From contig NJFT01000069.1 of NCBI GenBank assembly GCA_002221725.1, positions 1 through 64,000 of the forward strand: a stretch of DNA of 64,000 nt, written 5' to 3'. This DNA comes from Scedosporium boydii. Its lineage: Eukaryota; Ascomycota; Sordariomycetes; Microascales; Microascaceae. The notes beneath the pieces are model-generated. The model was not told the DNA's origin. It made no database searches and worked only from the letters and a program-made list of their open reading frames with translations. Within the stretch, counting starts at the first letter, position 1. Every line of letters starts with the position of its first letter. Both the position numbers and the translations under genes were made by a program. Below, one piece after another: positions 30,533 to 44,050 of the stretch.

Positions 30533-33089
30533 GGCCAAGGTTTTCCGAGTGAGGTTCTCAGCACAGGAAAATATGGCAGCAAGAAAACGGAAGTATGGCC
30601 AAGGAGAGCCAAAAGCCGATAACGATAATTGGCAATAAATGATGAAGTACGTCAGTTCAGCTTCATGAGGCTACCCGACGAGATGCTGTGAACGGGCGGG
30701 TTAGCACGGCTGGATACATGTTGATGAAGGTGTCGCATGAGGGGAGTAAGGTGAGATATGACTGACTGTGAGAGAAGCGAGGCATTTCTCGACCAATGGC
30801 CGATAGATTGTTCTTTGCGACTCTCCGATTTCGGTATTGTATGTTCGGGGACAGATGGCCCGGCCTTTTCTCACGATGGAGAATAGTCGCGATATCCAAG
30901 AGGGGTTTGGGCACTCTTCATCGATGCCATGACGACAAATTGAAAATTGCGCGAAGTGAGTTCCGAGCCTTGTTGGGTGTTGAGTGTGGGTGTGGGTATA
31001 TTACTAACAAGCTTGAGGTGCGTCCATTGTGGAGGCTTGATAGGCAAATACGCCCGGCAAAGGCACTAGCCCAACCTTGGGAAGACAGGCTCGCCTCACT
31101 GGACGAGAACCTAAAGCTTGAGGCTCACCATCCAAGACCCCGAGCGACCAGTCAATCGTCCAAGGGGTTAAAGAGACGGAAGAGGCCGGTTTCGCCCCGA
31201 ACAAATGGCATGGTGATTCCGACTGAAAACTGGGGCAGGAGACGGAGCTGAGATCAATGACATCAGGCATCTGCGAGCTACCGTTCCCGTTGTTCTTCTT
31301 CTAGTAGCATCAATTCTTTCGGGACCTGCTGTTTGATTGATATCGACGGGATACGGCAATTAGAGGCACATACAAGTACGACAGTCTCACCACCCCCGGC
31401 TGCTACTACTCCTGTGCGACACCTCGTATTCATCCACGAAAGAAATATTCCTCGCTGCATCAAGTATCACGAGCAACGGGTCCCAGAGATCAAAGCGCAT
31501 TTACGAACTGCCGCGGCTGCTGGGCTCCGTCTCGTCTCGGCACCGACCTCAATATTCATGTGCTTACGGGAGCGGAGGCCATCGGATTTCAGGTCCGTCT
31601 CCGTCTCCGGCTACCAGCTCTACAGGGTCGCATCCCGGTCCTCAGGCCGTTTGGGTGCATCACAACCTGGCAGCCCTTCCTTCCTTGTGCTGCATGGTGA
31701 GATTGCGTTGTTTCGAGCAAGTTGGTTAGGATCCGCAGACGCCGCGTCCTAGGAAAGCCGTCCTCTGTCTAAACAAATGCGTACAAAAGAAAGGGAAATA
31801 GATGAAGAGGAATCCGATCCTCAACCTCGGTCCAGCATGAAACATCATCTCGAATGGTCATAAATTGTCGTAATCTCCAGCCTCCAAATCCTTGCGCCCA
31901 TGGTTTACGCGCGTTACGTCCGTTCGGTCATGCATTGCTGCATCACCGCTTCCCGGTTATGACGCGAAGCTTTATGCTTTGATAGAGCGCAAGTTTCTCA
32001 TCGCGTGGGCGTTCAGCATGAAACTGTTATTTTATTTTTATCAAGAAACGGCGCTTGCGGAATGTGACTGGACTTTCTATTTTAAAAACAAACCAGCAAT
32101 TCCGAAGAGGTGTTTCTCAGGTCGTCGAATCGTGTGATAGGGCTGGTGTTTCATGTTGGCGCCCATCCCTGGATCGTAGCCCACGCCTGCTTCGGCGGGC
32201 TAATGTTCCAGAATACCGACGCAAGGCTTTCGTGGCTTGGCGGTGTACTAGGGTTTACAAGCGTACGGGCATTACTAGATGCTTGTTCCCTGCGTGGCGT
32301 GAGGAGAGAGAAACACGCTTGCGTGAAAAAGAAAAGGATTTGCGTGTTTGTTCCTTCTGGGTCTGGGGAAAGGATATGGGAGGCGTCCATGTGAGACAAA
32401 GGTCGAAAAGCCTCACGCTAAAGTTCCACGGGAAGCCGTACGATTTACGGAATTGACTAACTTGAACCACCTTACCTCCTTACCATTGAGAGCAATACGA
32501 TCCGGTGTCTCACCGTAAACAGAAAATGTGTGTCGGGCTTGGCAGCCATGTTGCTTCCAGCGATGGCGCGAGGTGGCTCATCTGCCGGATGAACAAATTG
32601 CTCACAGGGCTTTCTTCATCTCGGGAGTCCAGGACGCGAGCCTCTAGTGAACAGGTACGCATAGTACTCGTGGGCTTAGGCAACGACAGATGTAGTTTGA
32701 GGGCATTTGATCCTATCGCTTAAGGAACAGTTTAACGTAAGCAGATATCTTCAGTCTTCCCAGTCGTTATCCTGAAGATGCCAAGAGATGCGATAGGCAG
32801 AACACAGCCCGTTAATACCGATGCGCGAACACTTTCGTCAAGGCGCACGGGAGCTTCGGAGTACTTCGGGTGACCGAGCGGAGAGGAGAGATGGATGCTG
32901 GGAAACAAGCAGAGGGAGATTCGCCCAGAGGATGCAATATACAGTCAACATGTATCATCCCATCTTCTTGTCCCCTCTTCAATACCAGAGCCTACATTGA
33001 TGAAATACAACATGTCCACATGCACCTCGTTTGCAATTTGCCGGTCTTTTCCCTGAAAACCCGCTCCGTCCCTCTTTCTCGTGTCAGTG

Positions 33090-33107
33090 CTTGTGTGTGT
33101 GTGTGTG
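33090..33107. repeat. (TG)n microsatellite
   Basis: About eight TG dinucleotides in non-coding DNA. Confidence 0.7.
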
Positions 33108-36100
33108 GGCGAGAGAGGGGGACGGACGAATACACACTATTACGAAGTTTGGTCGCACCGGTAACTTCGTGACGCAGGGAAGCAGTTAGCCTAGTTGTCT
33201 AGATTGCCGTTTATATCGCTATTTATATCCTATTCCCTAGCGAGATGATGGGGCTTGGGAGTTGGGACTGAGACGGCAGGGTTGTCATCTCTAGCACAAA
33301 CCAAGTGTCTTTCATGATATTGATACTGACATGTCTAAAGAAACGGTTTTGCGGGGAGCTGGGGAAAATTGTAAACAAAACGAACCCAAAAAAGACGACA
33401 AGACACCCTGATATCGGTTGGTTTTGCTCCATATCGCACGTCGTCGGTCAAGCGAATGGCACGATGGGACACCCGCAATATACTCCACACCAGTAATTCC
33501 AAACACGGAGGTAGAGTGCCGTGGGCAGCTTTTTTAGTACGAAGTAGTACGACAACAAGATATTTTGGCAGAGGATGCAGGTGATCCTTCTCCGAGTTGT
33601 TTTTAAAATTAGAACAGGAGGGGAGAGTGAGTGGAGAAAGAAAGTGAAGCTGTTGCTATTGATCTCGCCCATTACGATCCCGAAACGGGAATATGGCCAT
33701 GGACTTCACACCCCTTTTCTGTCTTCATCTGTTTGTTTGCGCCGCGAACGCTTCTCTCACGCATGAATAGAATAGGATGGGGGAATGGGATGGGATGGGA
33801 CATAAACCCTCCGCCTGAGATGCCGGTAGACGAACCTGCCCATCGCATTCGGCTGTGCTCGATGCCGTTTTCTGCAATCGCATGCCAGTGTGGCTGCGTC
33901 GTAGGGCTTGTTCTACAAAAGAGATGCCGGGGACAGGGCATCCTGCACGGCATACTACCTACTATGAGACTACACCGACAGGACAAGATTCGTCGCCCGA
34001 GGTCTGGGTATTAATGGGAAGAGGAAACAAAAGAAACGGAGACTGACCGGACGATGAGCCGTGCGGTCGCCACAGTTCCTGTGGCCAGTGGCATCGTGGG
34101 ATTCATGTTTCCATCAGTAGGGAGAGTCAGTGTTAAAGTTGTGTGGAAACAAACTTGCGCGCCTTTCACGTCACCCGACCACCCCTCTCCATCAGAGCAC
34201 AGCTGTTTGAACGCAGGGTTATTCGGTTGCAGACTACTATATCAGAAAAAGATCAATCAGTCAGAGGGGGGAGGGTAAGCGGCGGACCTGGCCGTGAAGG
34301 TTTGGAATTGCGACGACGGAATTAGAACTGTCATCTCAACTCCTCATCTTTCGCTTCAATCCATAACCACAACCGCACGATATCCAAAGATCCAAAGGTA
34401 AAGGGGTCGCCATCGACCCAACGAGACGTCATCCCACGAGCCATTTTCCAGTGCCGTCGGTGGCTGCTTCTGCCCATTGTTCTCCCACCTGAATACCATT
34501 GTCGAGGATGACGGTTCTGATTTCTGGGTTGGGAAAAGGTTCGAAACACGACCGGTTTCATGTTAGGCGTCGCGGTGGCCAATCGCATTGGCGGACCAGG
34601 TCCATTTTGCCGGTCCTTGCACCCTGGATCTCTTAGATTGTTGCTTTTTTGTTCTTCGCCGCCCGGACTACGCCTAGTCTAGTCCAAGAAGGGACATGGG
34701 GGCGACGAGACTTGGGGATTTGGGGCCGTGCGTTTGGCTGGATGTTTTGCGTTGAATGAAGAGGTACTACTTCGCTGCTTTTGGGTGATCAAAGAGTTGA
34801 AGAGGCGATTTCACTACTTCGTCCTTCGTGAGTGCCTGCCCATACGAGGTGCTTGTACTCACTAGGAGTGTGTGTCCATATTAAGGTACGGCAATAATGC
34901 GTAGTGCCGAGAGAAGAGAAGAAACCATCAAAACTCATCCAACCCGTATTGGTAACGGAGAATATTGGTTATCTACCGTCCGAAGATACCGGGACACTCG
35001 GAGACATGTTGCCTCCCTGTCTGCCTGCCTCCCTGCAAGCATTGCTCGTCATTCGGCTGACGATGCGTCGACCGTTTGATCGTAAGTCGATCGGATATGA
35101 AACGCCACAATATCGCATTTTCTGGGATTTTTTCTCTTTTCCCTTGGAACCCCACAGTCACCATAGACGTTGCATTCAGGGTATCCCGCCAATTCTGCAA
35201 GTGCGCCGAGCCAGGCTAATCCATCCAGCTAAACTAGTACAACAGTGCATGCAACCCGGTCCGCTGGGCCTGGTTTGACTTCACCAAGTGACGCTGAGTC
35301 TCAATGGCGGACGAGGTAACGGGGCAGAAAGGGCGTCCCCGCAAGGCACCCTCCTGTAATTATCCCGCGACCCAGGGAAAACAAAGCGGCGGGTTCTCAT
35401 TAATGATGAAAGGGGAGTCGGTGGCCCCAGAATTTGCTACCCTAAAACATGTTTCGAGGTAAATAATAGTGAAGGATAAAGAAAAACAGAGTCAAGAGAT
35501 TGAAGGAGCATCCTGGTGGTGGAGACTACTCATGCTGGGGGGGGGGGGTCCATGTCCATGATAGATCCATTAATGCTAACGCCTGCTCAATGCTTGAAAT
35601 CTCCGGGAAATGCTGGTGAAGACGGAGGATTTATTACTTCATCGTCTCCATCTGGTCAAGGGTTTTACGGCTATCCTGGCCTCCATTCCGACACGCTCCC
35701 ATCGAGCTAGGAGCTATTAGGAAGTACGAAGTGATGCAGGTTTTGGCTGATACCATCCATTCCTCAACCCCCAGCAAGGGATCGGCGCTGGGCGGGAAAT
35801 CCGTAGATCGGAGATTGATTATTCTGCCCCTATTTTCGGAGGAGCAAAGTGTATTACTATGTAAATGCTTTAGAAAGATCTTGGACTGCTCGTACCAAAA
35901 CAAGGAGGATCTGTGGAGCAGAGAGTGTCGGTGAAGCGGTTTACTCCGTCCTCATCTTGCTGTCGATATGGTCTGGGCTTCCAATTGTCGCCGTTGACGA
36001 AGTAGACAAAGAGGGATCGAGTGAGCTGCCAACAGGATCCATCCGTAGCTTTGATCAATCATTGATCGTGCGTGCCTTTTAGCTTCTGATCCATCCACCA

Positions 36101-37191
36101 ATCCTTCGTGTCTTTGAACATTGAGTGGTCGGCCGAGATGTTCGTATCGAGAAGTGCCCCAGTACACGTAATTAGCTGTGTATCGACTTGGCTCCAATTA
36201 TAGCTTGCGTCCGGTCATCCCATGCTACCCTCTTGTCAGCGAGATTTATCAAGTGGTCTTCGGGAAGAATACCCTTTTGTCCTGTCATAAATGGCTTCGC
36301 GTACGAATTCCAGCTCTCTCTCCCGTAGTTCTAAGGGAATTCTACGAAGGTAAACTCATGCTTGGTAATACCGCCTGTCGAAGAGCCAGGCTGCTGTAAA
36401 TGCGATCATGATCTTGTCTCTGCCGTATCTGCCAGAGTCCAGTGGCGCCTGTCCGCCCCTTCCCTCCGCATTCACTCTAAAACGGAGCCGCTCCAGTTTA
36501 AGCCAATCACCGTTTTGGCCCGGTCAGGATCGAAACGACGTGGAACGTTAGAATGTGGAACCCAGCAACATCCTGACCAAAAAGCGGCCCAATTCTTCCA
36601 GATTGACAACCCATCTTGTACCTCGTAGGGAAGCTCTTGCTGTGTTTGGTGCAAGTCACAAGCCCACACACCCCCCCTTCCGCTCCTTCCCTCATCTCTC
36701 GACTCCCAAACATCTTCATCTTCGCGGTTCATGGCTCACCCCCGCCCATTCCTCAAATCCCTAATCCCATGCTGCTGCCCCAATCCCCCAGTCCCATAAT
36801 CCACAATTTCGCAGTCCGCATCTTCACCGTTTGGCTCTGCCCCCCTCCCGCTGTTCCGCCAAGCGCCTCTTCATTCTTAACCCCCCTGGCCCGACTTCCC
36901 CTCTGTTTCTCTCCGAAATCCTAATAATATTCAACCTTCCACACCATTCCTCCCTTCCCATCATCCCACCCCTTCCACATATCTGACCACGACCGCGCCC
37001 TGCAAAAGGCCATAGCGAGAGGAACAGGAACCACTCCCCAAAAAAGAGAGCCTGTGAAGCTGCTTGCTGAGCAGGCTGAAACTTGGTTCTTGTCGCGTCG
37101 TTTCGAGATTTTTTTTTTTTACTTCTCTCTTAATTTCCTTCCTCTTTCTTTGATACTATACTTTTAAACGCGTTCCCCTCACGATTCACGA

Positions 37192-37296
37192 ATGCTCTTT
37201 ACGAATCCGACGAAAAACCTTTTCCCGCCTGATTCGCTCTACAAACGAAGCACGACTTACGAACGATACCTAGTCCAGAATCATTACCGGTATTGA
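37192..37296 (+). promoter_or_regulatory. upstream ORF in the MAPKKK leader
   Basis: ATG at 37192 opens a 34-codon frame beginning MLFTNPTKNLF and ending at TGA 37294-37296, 38 bases before the main ATG at 37335. There is no other ATG between. The flanking DNA looks like leader (pyrimidine-rich upstream, A-rich near the start), so the uORF would be in the mRNA if transcription starts upstream of 37190. Confidence 0.5.
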
Positions 37297-37334
37297 CCTA
37301 GACTGGAAAACATCAAATATAATTCGGCCTAACC

Positions 37335-40086
37335 ATGGCGATGCTGGCCCCCAAAACGCCCTTTGCCAGCTCTCTTGGCTCTGGCGCAGTTATCGTCCCC
37401 AACGTCCCGTCCTCCAACATGCCTCCCCCAAGGAGAGCACCGACCCTACCCACGCCGAACGCATCCCTTGCGAGTCCGACCCAGTCCGAATTTTCCGACG
37501 GCGATAGCCCCGACTCAGTGAAGAACTGGGACGTCGACAGGGTCTGCGAGTATCTTAGGACCGTTAAGTGCGGCGAGTACGAAAAGCTGTTTAGGAAGAA
37601 CCACATTAATGGAGAGAACCTACTCGAAATGGACAAGGAGGTCCTCAAGGAGATGGGCATCGAGAAAGTTGGCGATCGAGTCCGACTGTTCCTTGGTATT
37701 AAGAAGCTGCGGACCCGCGCCTACGCGAATCAGAAGAAAAGAAATAGGGTAATTTTCAATTTCCTTCCCCTCTTGACGTTTTCTCTTCCCATACCACCAG
37801 CCAATTCCCGAGGTATGGCTACCCCGGACTTGTACTGATGTGACTAAACAGGATTCCTTCGGTGGACTCGACATCCAGTACATCCCCTCGGCCGGCTCGC
37901 CTCGTCATGCACGGACAATGGCCAATACCTCGTCCTCCAGCCGTCAGCAATACAATACTAGGCCGTACGATGCGTCTGGTGCCATGGATAATTCCAGGCC
38001 CAGCTCGCCTATGCCGGCCACGGATATCCGACGGCAGCGTCTAGGTCATGGTGCTTCAAGGCACCCCGGCTCCCCCGCCGAGTCACAGCCGGCGCGTCTG
38101 GTAACTAGCCATACCAGGAATAACTCCAGTATGGATGGTTCACTGATGGCTGGCTTACCACAGGGTCAGGAGGTCATCCGTGTCATCTCTACAAACGGCG
38201 TGACGAAAGTCGTCAAGATTGCCGATTGCAGCACCTGCGAAGAAGTAATGCGCGTAACGTTGCGAAAGTTTGCCCTCCGCGAAGACCACGAACGAAACTA
38301 CTGCTTCTGGGTTCTCGACGGCCTCGAGCCCGAACCGAGCCAGTGCCGACGCCTCGGCGACACCGAACTCTGGCGCATAATTAAGGATCAAAAGCGACCC
38401 GAGCGGAACCGCCTAATATTACGACGAGTACCGGCCGGCGAACCCGGCGATGCCGAGCTCCAGCGTGCAGCCGCGATCGCCATGGAGGAGGCGGCGCAGA
38501 GCCACGCCCGAGCGCTCGAGAAGACGGACAAGCGGAGCCAGGTGAAACTTCAGAAACTCCTAGGCGAGGGCTGGGATGAGGGCCTACGTCACCCCATGTC
38601 TCGTGGCGGCTACTCGGGAGGTGGACAAGGTTATCCTGAAATCGAAGAGAGGCAACCGAGAGGCCGGAAAGGACTGTTGCGGCAATTCGGTGGACTTCGT
38701 CCTCCCAGTGAACTGATTACCTCTGACCTTACTTCTTACTTCCCCGATCATCCCCGGGAGGACATTGACCGCACCGCGCGTATGTCGCTGCGGCGATCGA
38801 CGCGACTCAGTAGGGTTAACCATCGTCTTAGCGTTGCCAGCAGCGTGAGCTTCGCGTCTAGCATCCAGGACGCTCCTCCTATCCCGACCATTGCCGACTC
38901 GTGGCTCAACGCCACTAACCAGGCCAAGAACCGACCTCAGAATGGCCTGGGACGTCTACAATTCCGCGATTCGGTGGCGTCGTCAATGCTCGATACGCTA
39001 CAGGAGGAGTCGCCCATTGACTCGACCCGCAAGTCATTCACCTCGTTTGCCGACAGCAGCTCTGATGGTGCCACCAGCCTCAGTGTGACCGATCCCGACG
39101 GAAACACTGTCATGAGGCGTGGATTCTACGAAGGCAGCGGCGATTCGACCGGATCCGGATCTTTCCAGGATCTCAATCAAGCACTCAACGAAGATGGCGA
39201 GGATGTCGACGAAGAACTGCAGAGCTTCCTCGCGGGCGAATCCTGGGACGACAACAAGTGGATGAAGGGGGCCCTGATCGGTCAGGGATCCTTTGGCAGT
39301 GTGTACCTCGCCCTCCACGCCATCACCGGAGAGCTCCTCGCGGTCAAGCAAGTCGAAAGCCCTTCTCCCGGAGCCAACAGCCAGAACGACAACCGCAAGA
39401 AGAACATGATCGAGGCGCTCAAGCGGGAGATTAGTCTCTTGAGAGATCTCAAGCACCCCAACATCGTGCAGTACCTAGGATGCAGCTCGTCGGCTGACTA
39501 CCTCAACATTTTCCTCGAGTACGTGCCCGGTGGATCGGTGCAAACGATGCTCAACTCGTATGGCGCGCTGCCTGAGCCCCTCGTCAGGTCCTTCGTCAGA
39601 CAGATTCTTACTGGTCTCTCGTACCTCCACGGCCGGGACATTATCCACCGAGACATCAAGGGTGCCAATATCCTCGTCGACAACAAAGGCACCATCAAAA
39701 TTTCCGATTTCGGCATCTCGAAGAAGCTTGAGGCGTCCAACATCCTGAGTGGGGCCAACAATAACAAGCACCGCCCTTCACTACAGGGATCAGTGTTCTG
39801 GATGGCGCCGGAGGTGGTTAAGCAGACCTCTCATACGCGCAAGGCAGACATTTGGTCGCTCGGATGCCTGGTGGTCGAGATGATGACGGGCACGCACCCG
39901 TTCCCCGACTGCACTCAGCTTCAGGCCATCTTCAAGATTGGCGGAGCCAAGGCGAGCCCGTCGATTCCCGATCACGCCAGTGAGGAGGCCAAGGAGTTCT
40001 TGGCCAGGACGTTTGAAATCGATCACGAGAAGCGGCCGGGTGCGGATGAGCTTATGCTCAGCCCGTTCTTGGTTCCCATTACATAG
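37335..40086 (+). CDS. STE11: MAPKKK of the Ste11/Byr2 class
   Basis: Top kinase of the pheromone/filamentation/appressorium-type MAPK module, phosphorylating the Ste7-type MAPKK. Two exons, 37335-37748 and 37852-40086, give 882 aa. Order: Pro/Ser-rich N-terminus; SAM domain (about 65-128, WDVDRVCEYLRTVKCGEYEK), which binds a Ste50-type adaptor; RA/ubiquitin-like domain (about 244-331) for Ras binding; a long Ser-rich linker; and the kinase domain (about 607-880) with GQGSFGSV, the VAIK-type Lys in LLAVKQVE, HRDIKGANILVD, DFG and FWMAPEVV. The 103-nt intron restores frame as KKRNR/DSFGG between the SAM domain and the linker. The RA and linker regions also hold GQGYPEIEERQPRGRKG, which is likely disordered. 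Confidence 0.96.
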
Positions 40087-42306
40087 GTTGGTTGGTTGGG
40101 GGAAGGGGGGGGAGAGAGAGGGGTGGGGTTTGAATGAGAAAGAGAAACCTCGGTCGAATACACGATACCTTTTGTACCCAATTCACCTTTTCCGTTTTCT
40201 TAGACCTTTTTTCATGGCCTAGAGCCTCGTTGGGCCGAGGGTGGCTAGTTACTGGTGCCCTCGTGTCCTCTTTTTTTCACTCTTCTAGGAAAGGCCCCGC
40301 AAGGCAGGACACCCCAAGGGATCTTTTGTTGAGGCGGAGACGGAAAGAATGAGAGAAGATGTGCTGGTGGTGGTGGTGGTGGTTGTGGGTGAAGTGGTCG
40401 AGGCCAACGAAGACCAGCCATCCCCATTTCCATCATCATCTGCTCCTTTCCGCTCTTTTTCTCTACATCTACTTTTGTTTCTTCCTTATCTTCGTTTCGT
40501 ATTCGGAGTTGGCCTCATCTCCCGCAACGCATCTCATCATTGGCAAGGTAGTCTGGAGTTTTATGTGTCTAATGTTTCTTTTTTCTTTCTCTCCTTAATG
40601 AGCACACACAGATAAGAACAAGACAAAGATAGGAACCAAGGGAATGAATGGCAATGAAAGGAGAGGCGGTTATATATCCACTTGATACACATGTTTGCGA
40701 GCTTAATGGTGTAAGCTTCTTTTCTCTCGAAAACCTATGTGCCTTGTTCCCTCGTTGTTCTTCCCCTCCCCTAATGATTGTCTTCCCAATAGATTAATGG
40801 TATGTATGGAGTGGATGATTTACTATGACGTTTCCCTCGAGACCCTCTCCATGCGTTGGAACTAGTAGGGTTCGAAGTGGAAGTGTACACGGGCAACGAC
40901 GTGACCCATGCCATGTGAGGTCTGACGATGCGTCGGGCCGTTATGTGTGGAGGCCGTAGTGGCGAGATATAGGCACCGACTTCTACTGGCCGAGGCCGTT
41001 TATGACGACGAGGCGTGGCCGGCTTAGGGGCCGTTGTAAGTGGATTTTCGGTGGGGATGTGGGGATTCGAGCACGCTCTTGGAGGAGACTTGATATCCTG
41101 ACGAGGGAGGCTCTGGACAGCGCTTTCCGGCTGAATCAAACAAGCTTCTCTAAGTGGCTCCCTCTTCCAACTTTGTCAGATCTCAGTTCTTACTGCCATT
41201 CTTTGAACAATCTTTCTTCCATGTCTTTTTCTTTTTTTTTTCTTGCGACATCCGACCCTTGTAGGAGTCAATAAGATTGATCAGTGACAAAACTGTAGGA
41301 TTTGACAGTGGCAAATTTCTAATCCTACAGCGACCATCTCGAAATTCAATTGCTCAAGTTCATGCGTCTCCGGCAAAAAAGGTTGCAGTGGGTGGCTATC
41401 AACGCGCAATAGATCATCAGCCTCTCGGCTACCTCCATACTTTGCAGCGCCTCTGATAGACGATCAATGCTATCTAACCAGTCCATTCGATCAATCCCAT
41501 GAACACGGCAGAATAAAACAAAAGAAAAAAAAAAAAGAAGTGAAAACAAGAAGAAGCCATCAATCCTATTAGTAAAGGAAGGCTAAGTTCCCCCTCCGCC
41601 CCCCGCGATGGAATGAACGGACCGGGGGGGAGAGTGAGGCAGTGGATGAGGGAACCTGCACAGCCGCGCAACCAATGACAACCCTAGTCGCAAGGGTTAA
41701 ACGCGACAAAGGGGAAAAGGCGGGCGAACAACGGTCGTCCGCGATCCACGAAAAATCTGACAGGCGGAGTCACTGCATTGACGGGAGGATTCTGGGAGGG
41801 ACGGGTAGGGCTGGAACAACGATATTTTTCTCTCTTTTCTGGGCAGCAGGATCTTCTTACCCTGGGGTTTATCTGAGATGCTGGGGGAGGGTGTAAGTTG
41901 CTTTGCCATGGGAAGTTGGGTTGGGTTGGATCTGGTGTTGGTAGAGGGAAGGATGGCCCACATCTCGGCGACCTTGTTTCTACACTTTTCTTATATCTGG
42001 TGCCTGATTTTTGGGTAGACCTGTTTGAAGACGGTTATATATCCATCATCTCGTATCTTCTTCTTCATCGATGCCCATCCTTGTCTAAAGAACATATATC
42101 CAAACATAAGAAATCGAGGAGATCATAACAGCAAAGCAACTATCAACTATCAACCATCGACCACAAAAAGAAAATCCAAGGAAAAAAAAAGAACAGAAAA
42201 GAAAACCCACACATCTCTCCTACATAACTTATAACTTCTCTTCCTTTCCCTCAAAGGGACTCGACCCCATAAAACCAAACAAAAAAAAAAAAAAGAAAAC
42301 ACAAAA
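40087..42306. other. Intergenic, 2.2 kb
   Basis: 3' flank of the MAPKKK gene then the promoter of the next plus-strand gene. The 40 bases before 42307 are very A-rich. A TTGG repeat follows the MAPKKK stop and a GTG run lies at 40364-40390. No ORF of interest. Confidence 0.6.
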
Positions 42307-43017
42307 ATGTCCCAAGACAGTTCCTTATCTGCCTCGAGCACCCTCACGGCAACGCCCTTCCCCGCCGACGAAATCCTCCACTTCGCCTACGGCCCAACCA
42401 TGTCCCCGACAACAATGCAATCCCACTGCCCCTCCGCCGTCCCCGTCTCCCTCGCCTACCTCCCCGGCTGGCGCTGGATCATCAACTCCCGCGGCGTGGC
42501 CAACATCGTGCGTCTCCTCCCCTCCGCCTTCGAAACATATCTTCGCGAGTCGGCTAGCGGCGGCGGTGGCGGTAGTGGCTCCGAAGCCGGGTCCGATAGG
42601 GAGGTGTTGAGGGGGGAGGATGGCGTGTATGGCGTTTTGTATCTCTTGCCCGAGAGGGAGGAGGGTGCTTTGGATGTTTGTGAGGGGGTGGAGGAGGGGA
42701 TTGGGAGTGTGGGTAAGGCGGTTTTGGAGGTGGAGATGGCGGCTAGGACGCCGGGGTTCGTGAGTGAGGAGGAGGGGGGCATGGAGGTGGAGGAGGAGGC
42801 TGTTAGGGTGCAGGTTGTGAGGGCTTTGGTGTACGTTGATGGGGAGAGCGTGGAGGAGGGGAGGCCGGGGAGGGAGTATGTTGGGAGGATGAATCGGGGG
42901 ATTGCGGGGGCTGTGGGGGATTGGGGGATGCCGGGGTGGTATGTTGATGGGGTTTTGAGGAGGTTTGTTCCCGGGGAGGAGGAGCACGAGGATGAGGGGG
43001 TGGGCATGGAGGAGTGA
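42307..43017 (+). CDS. gamma-glutamylcyclotransferase-like (AIG2/GGCT fold) protein
   Basis: Single exon of 236 aa. The GGCT fold is supported by FAYGPTM near residue 26 (the FxYGxNM substrate loop), a Leu-Pro-Gly-Trp segment SLAYLPGWRWIINSRGVANI, VYGVLYLLPEREE and, at the C-terminus, GREYVGRMNRGIAGAVGDWG with a YV.R..R motif. The family usually cleaves gamma-glutamyl amino acids to 5-oxoproline, but the substrate here is unknown. A Gly/Ser-rich loop at ~85-97 and an acidic stretch near 150 look like insertions. The second half of the gene uses far more G-rich codons (GAGGAG, GGGG) than the first half. The A-rich leader precedes the start directly. Confidence 0.8.
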   Translation: MSQDSSLSASSTLTATPFPADEILHFAYGPTMSPTTMQSHCPSAVPVSLAYLPGWRWIINSRGVANIVRLLPSAFETYLRESASGGGGGSGSEAGSDREVLRGEDGVYGVLYLLPEREEGALDVCEGVEEGIGSVGKAVLEVEMAARTPGFVSEEEGGMEVEEEAVRVQVVRALVYVDGESVEEGRPGREYVGRMNRGIAGAVGDWGMPGWYVDGVLRRFVPGEEEHEDEGVGMEE

Positions 43018-44050
43018 GGAGTGAGGAGTGAAGGAGGATGTGGGCGAGGTGAGGCGAGGTCTGCTTGTGTTCTTGGATGTTAGTTGGTCTGGGTTGGAAG
43101 TTTTTGTCTTTGGTTGGATGTTCTGTTGGGAGGTAAGGCTGAGGACTGGGAGTAGGACGGGGAACGTATAGATTTGATTTGGAGCTATCCTAGTTTTGTT
43201 TTATCTACTCTACTCTATTTTCTTTATGTGGGACTGGCTTCGGTGAGACGGTGAGGGTTCGTTTGACTTACACGATGTCTCTCGTTGGGCCGTGATTTAA
43301 CGGATTAAGCACAAGGTATTTTCTTCTTACTCTCCTTTACTTCAGTATTTATATCTTCTATAGGTTAAAATTAATTTTATATCTACTAAATATCCCAGAT
43401 TCCTTCAACCAGTACTTAATAATGTTGGGGAAGGAATATAAAGAAAGTTCAAATGTTGTGTTGCCATACCTTCGTAGTATTGGGGAACTACTCGGACTGC
43501 GCAGATCTGTTCCCAATCGAATGTAACAATAAGACTCGGGTTCACTGGAGAAAGGTCTATTATCTTTCTAAGGTATCGTAGATTCGTTCTTTTCTCTTCA
43601 TTTTTGCACTCTAATCTGTGTGACATTACATGCTTGATGCATTCCTGTATTCGGTCCTCCTCTGGAAACAATATGTGAATGTATCAGACCTGGTGTTGGT
43701 CCCATTGTTTGACCTTCCCTGCTCGTATGTGTATATGCACATTCATTCCTCGATGGATATCCTCCCTGTTCCTCATCATGTCAAATGTTGGCTCTCTAGA
43801 AAACAATATCAAGAGACAATCTAAATCATCCTTCAATGCAAGAATAGAAAAGCAAGCATGCACCCCCCAAAAACGCCGCCGCAATGCTGCATGAAGAAAT
43901 CCCCCGAAAGCTAAAACCAAAATCAAAAACCATTTAATGCCACTAAGACAAAACAGCCCTACTTTCGAAAAAAAAAGTAAGACAAAATAAAGTTTAAACC
44001 ACGCGTCTCACCCTCCCACGAAAAGGGGGGGTAAGCCTCGTGTTCTGAAC
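43018..44050. other. Convergent intergenic, 1.0 kb
   Basis: 3' flanks of two convergent genes, AT-rich around 43320-43400. No gene seen. Confidence 0.65.

Larger units (their letters stand above)
30533..37334. other. Gene-poor block, 6.8 kb
   Basis: No gene is supported. Open frames up to 151 codons (30796-31251) and 139 codons (31333-31752) show no motif and have no splice partners I could find. There are scattered GAAGTAC-type words (33530-33560, 34760, 34810, 35720) and a TG repeat at 33090-33107. From about 36400 to 37330 the sequence becomes pyrimidine-rich on the plus strand, as expected for a promoter and long leader of the MAPKKK gene. Confidence 0.55.
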
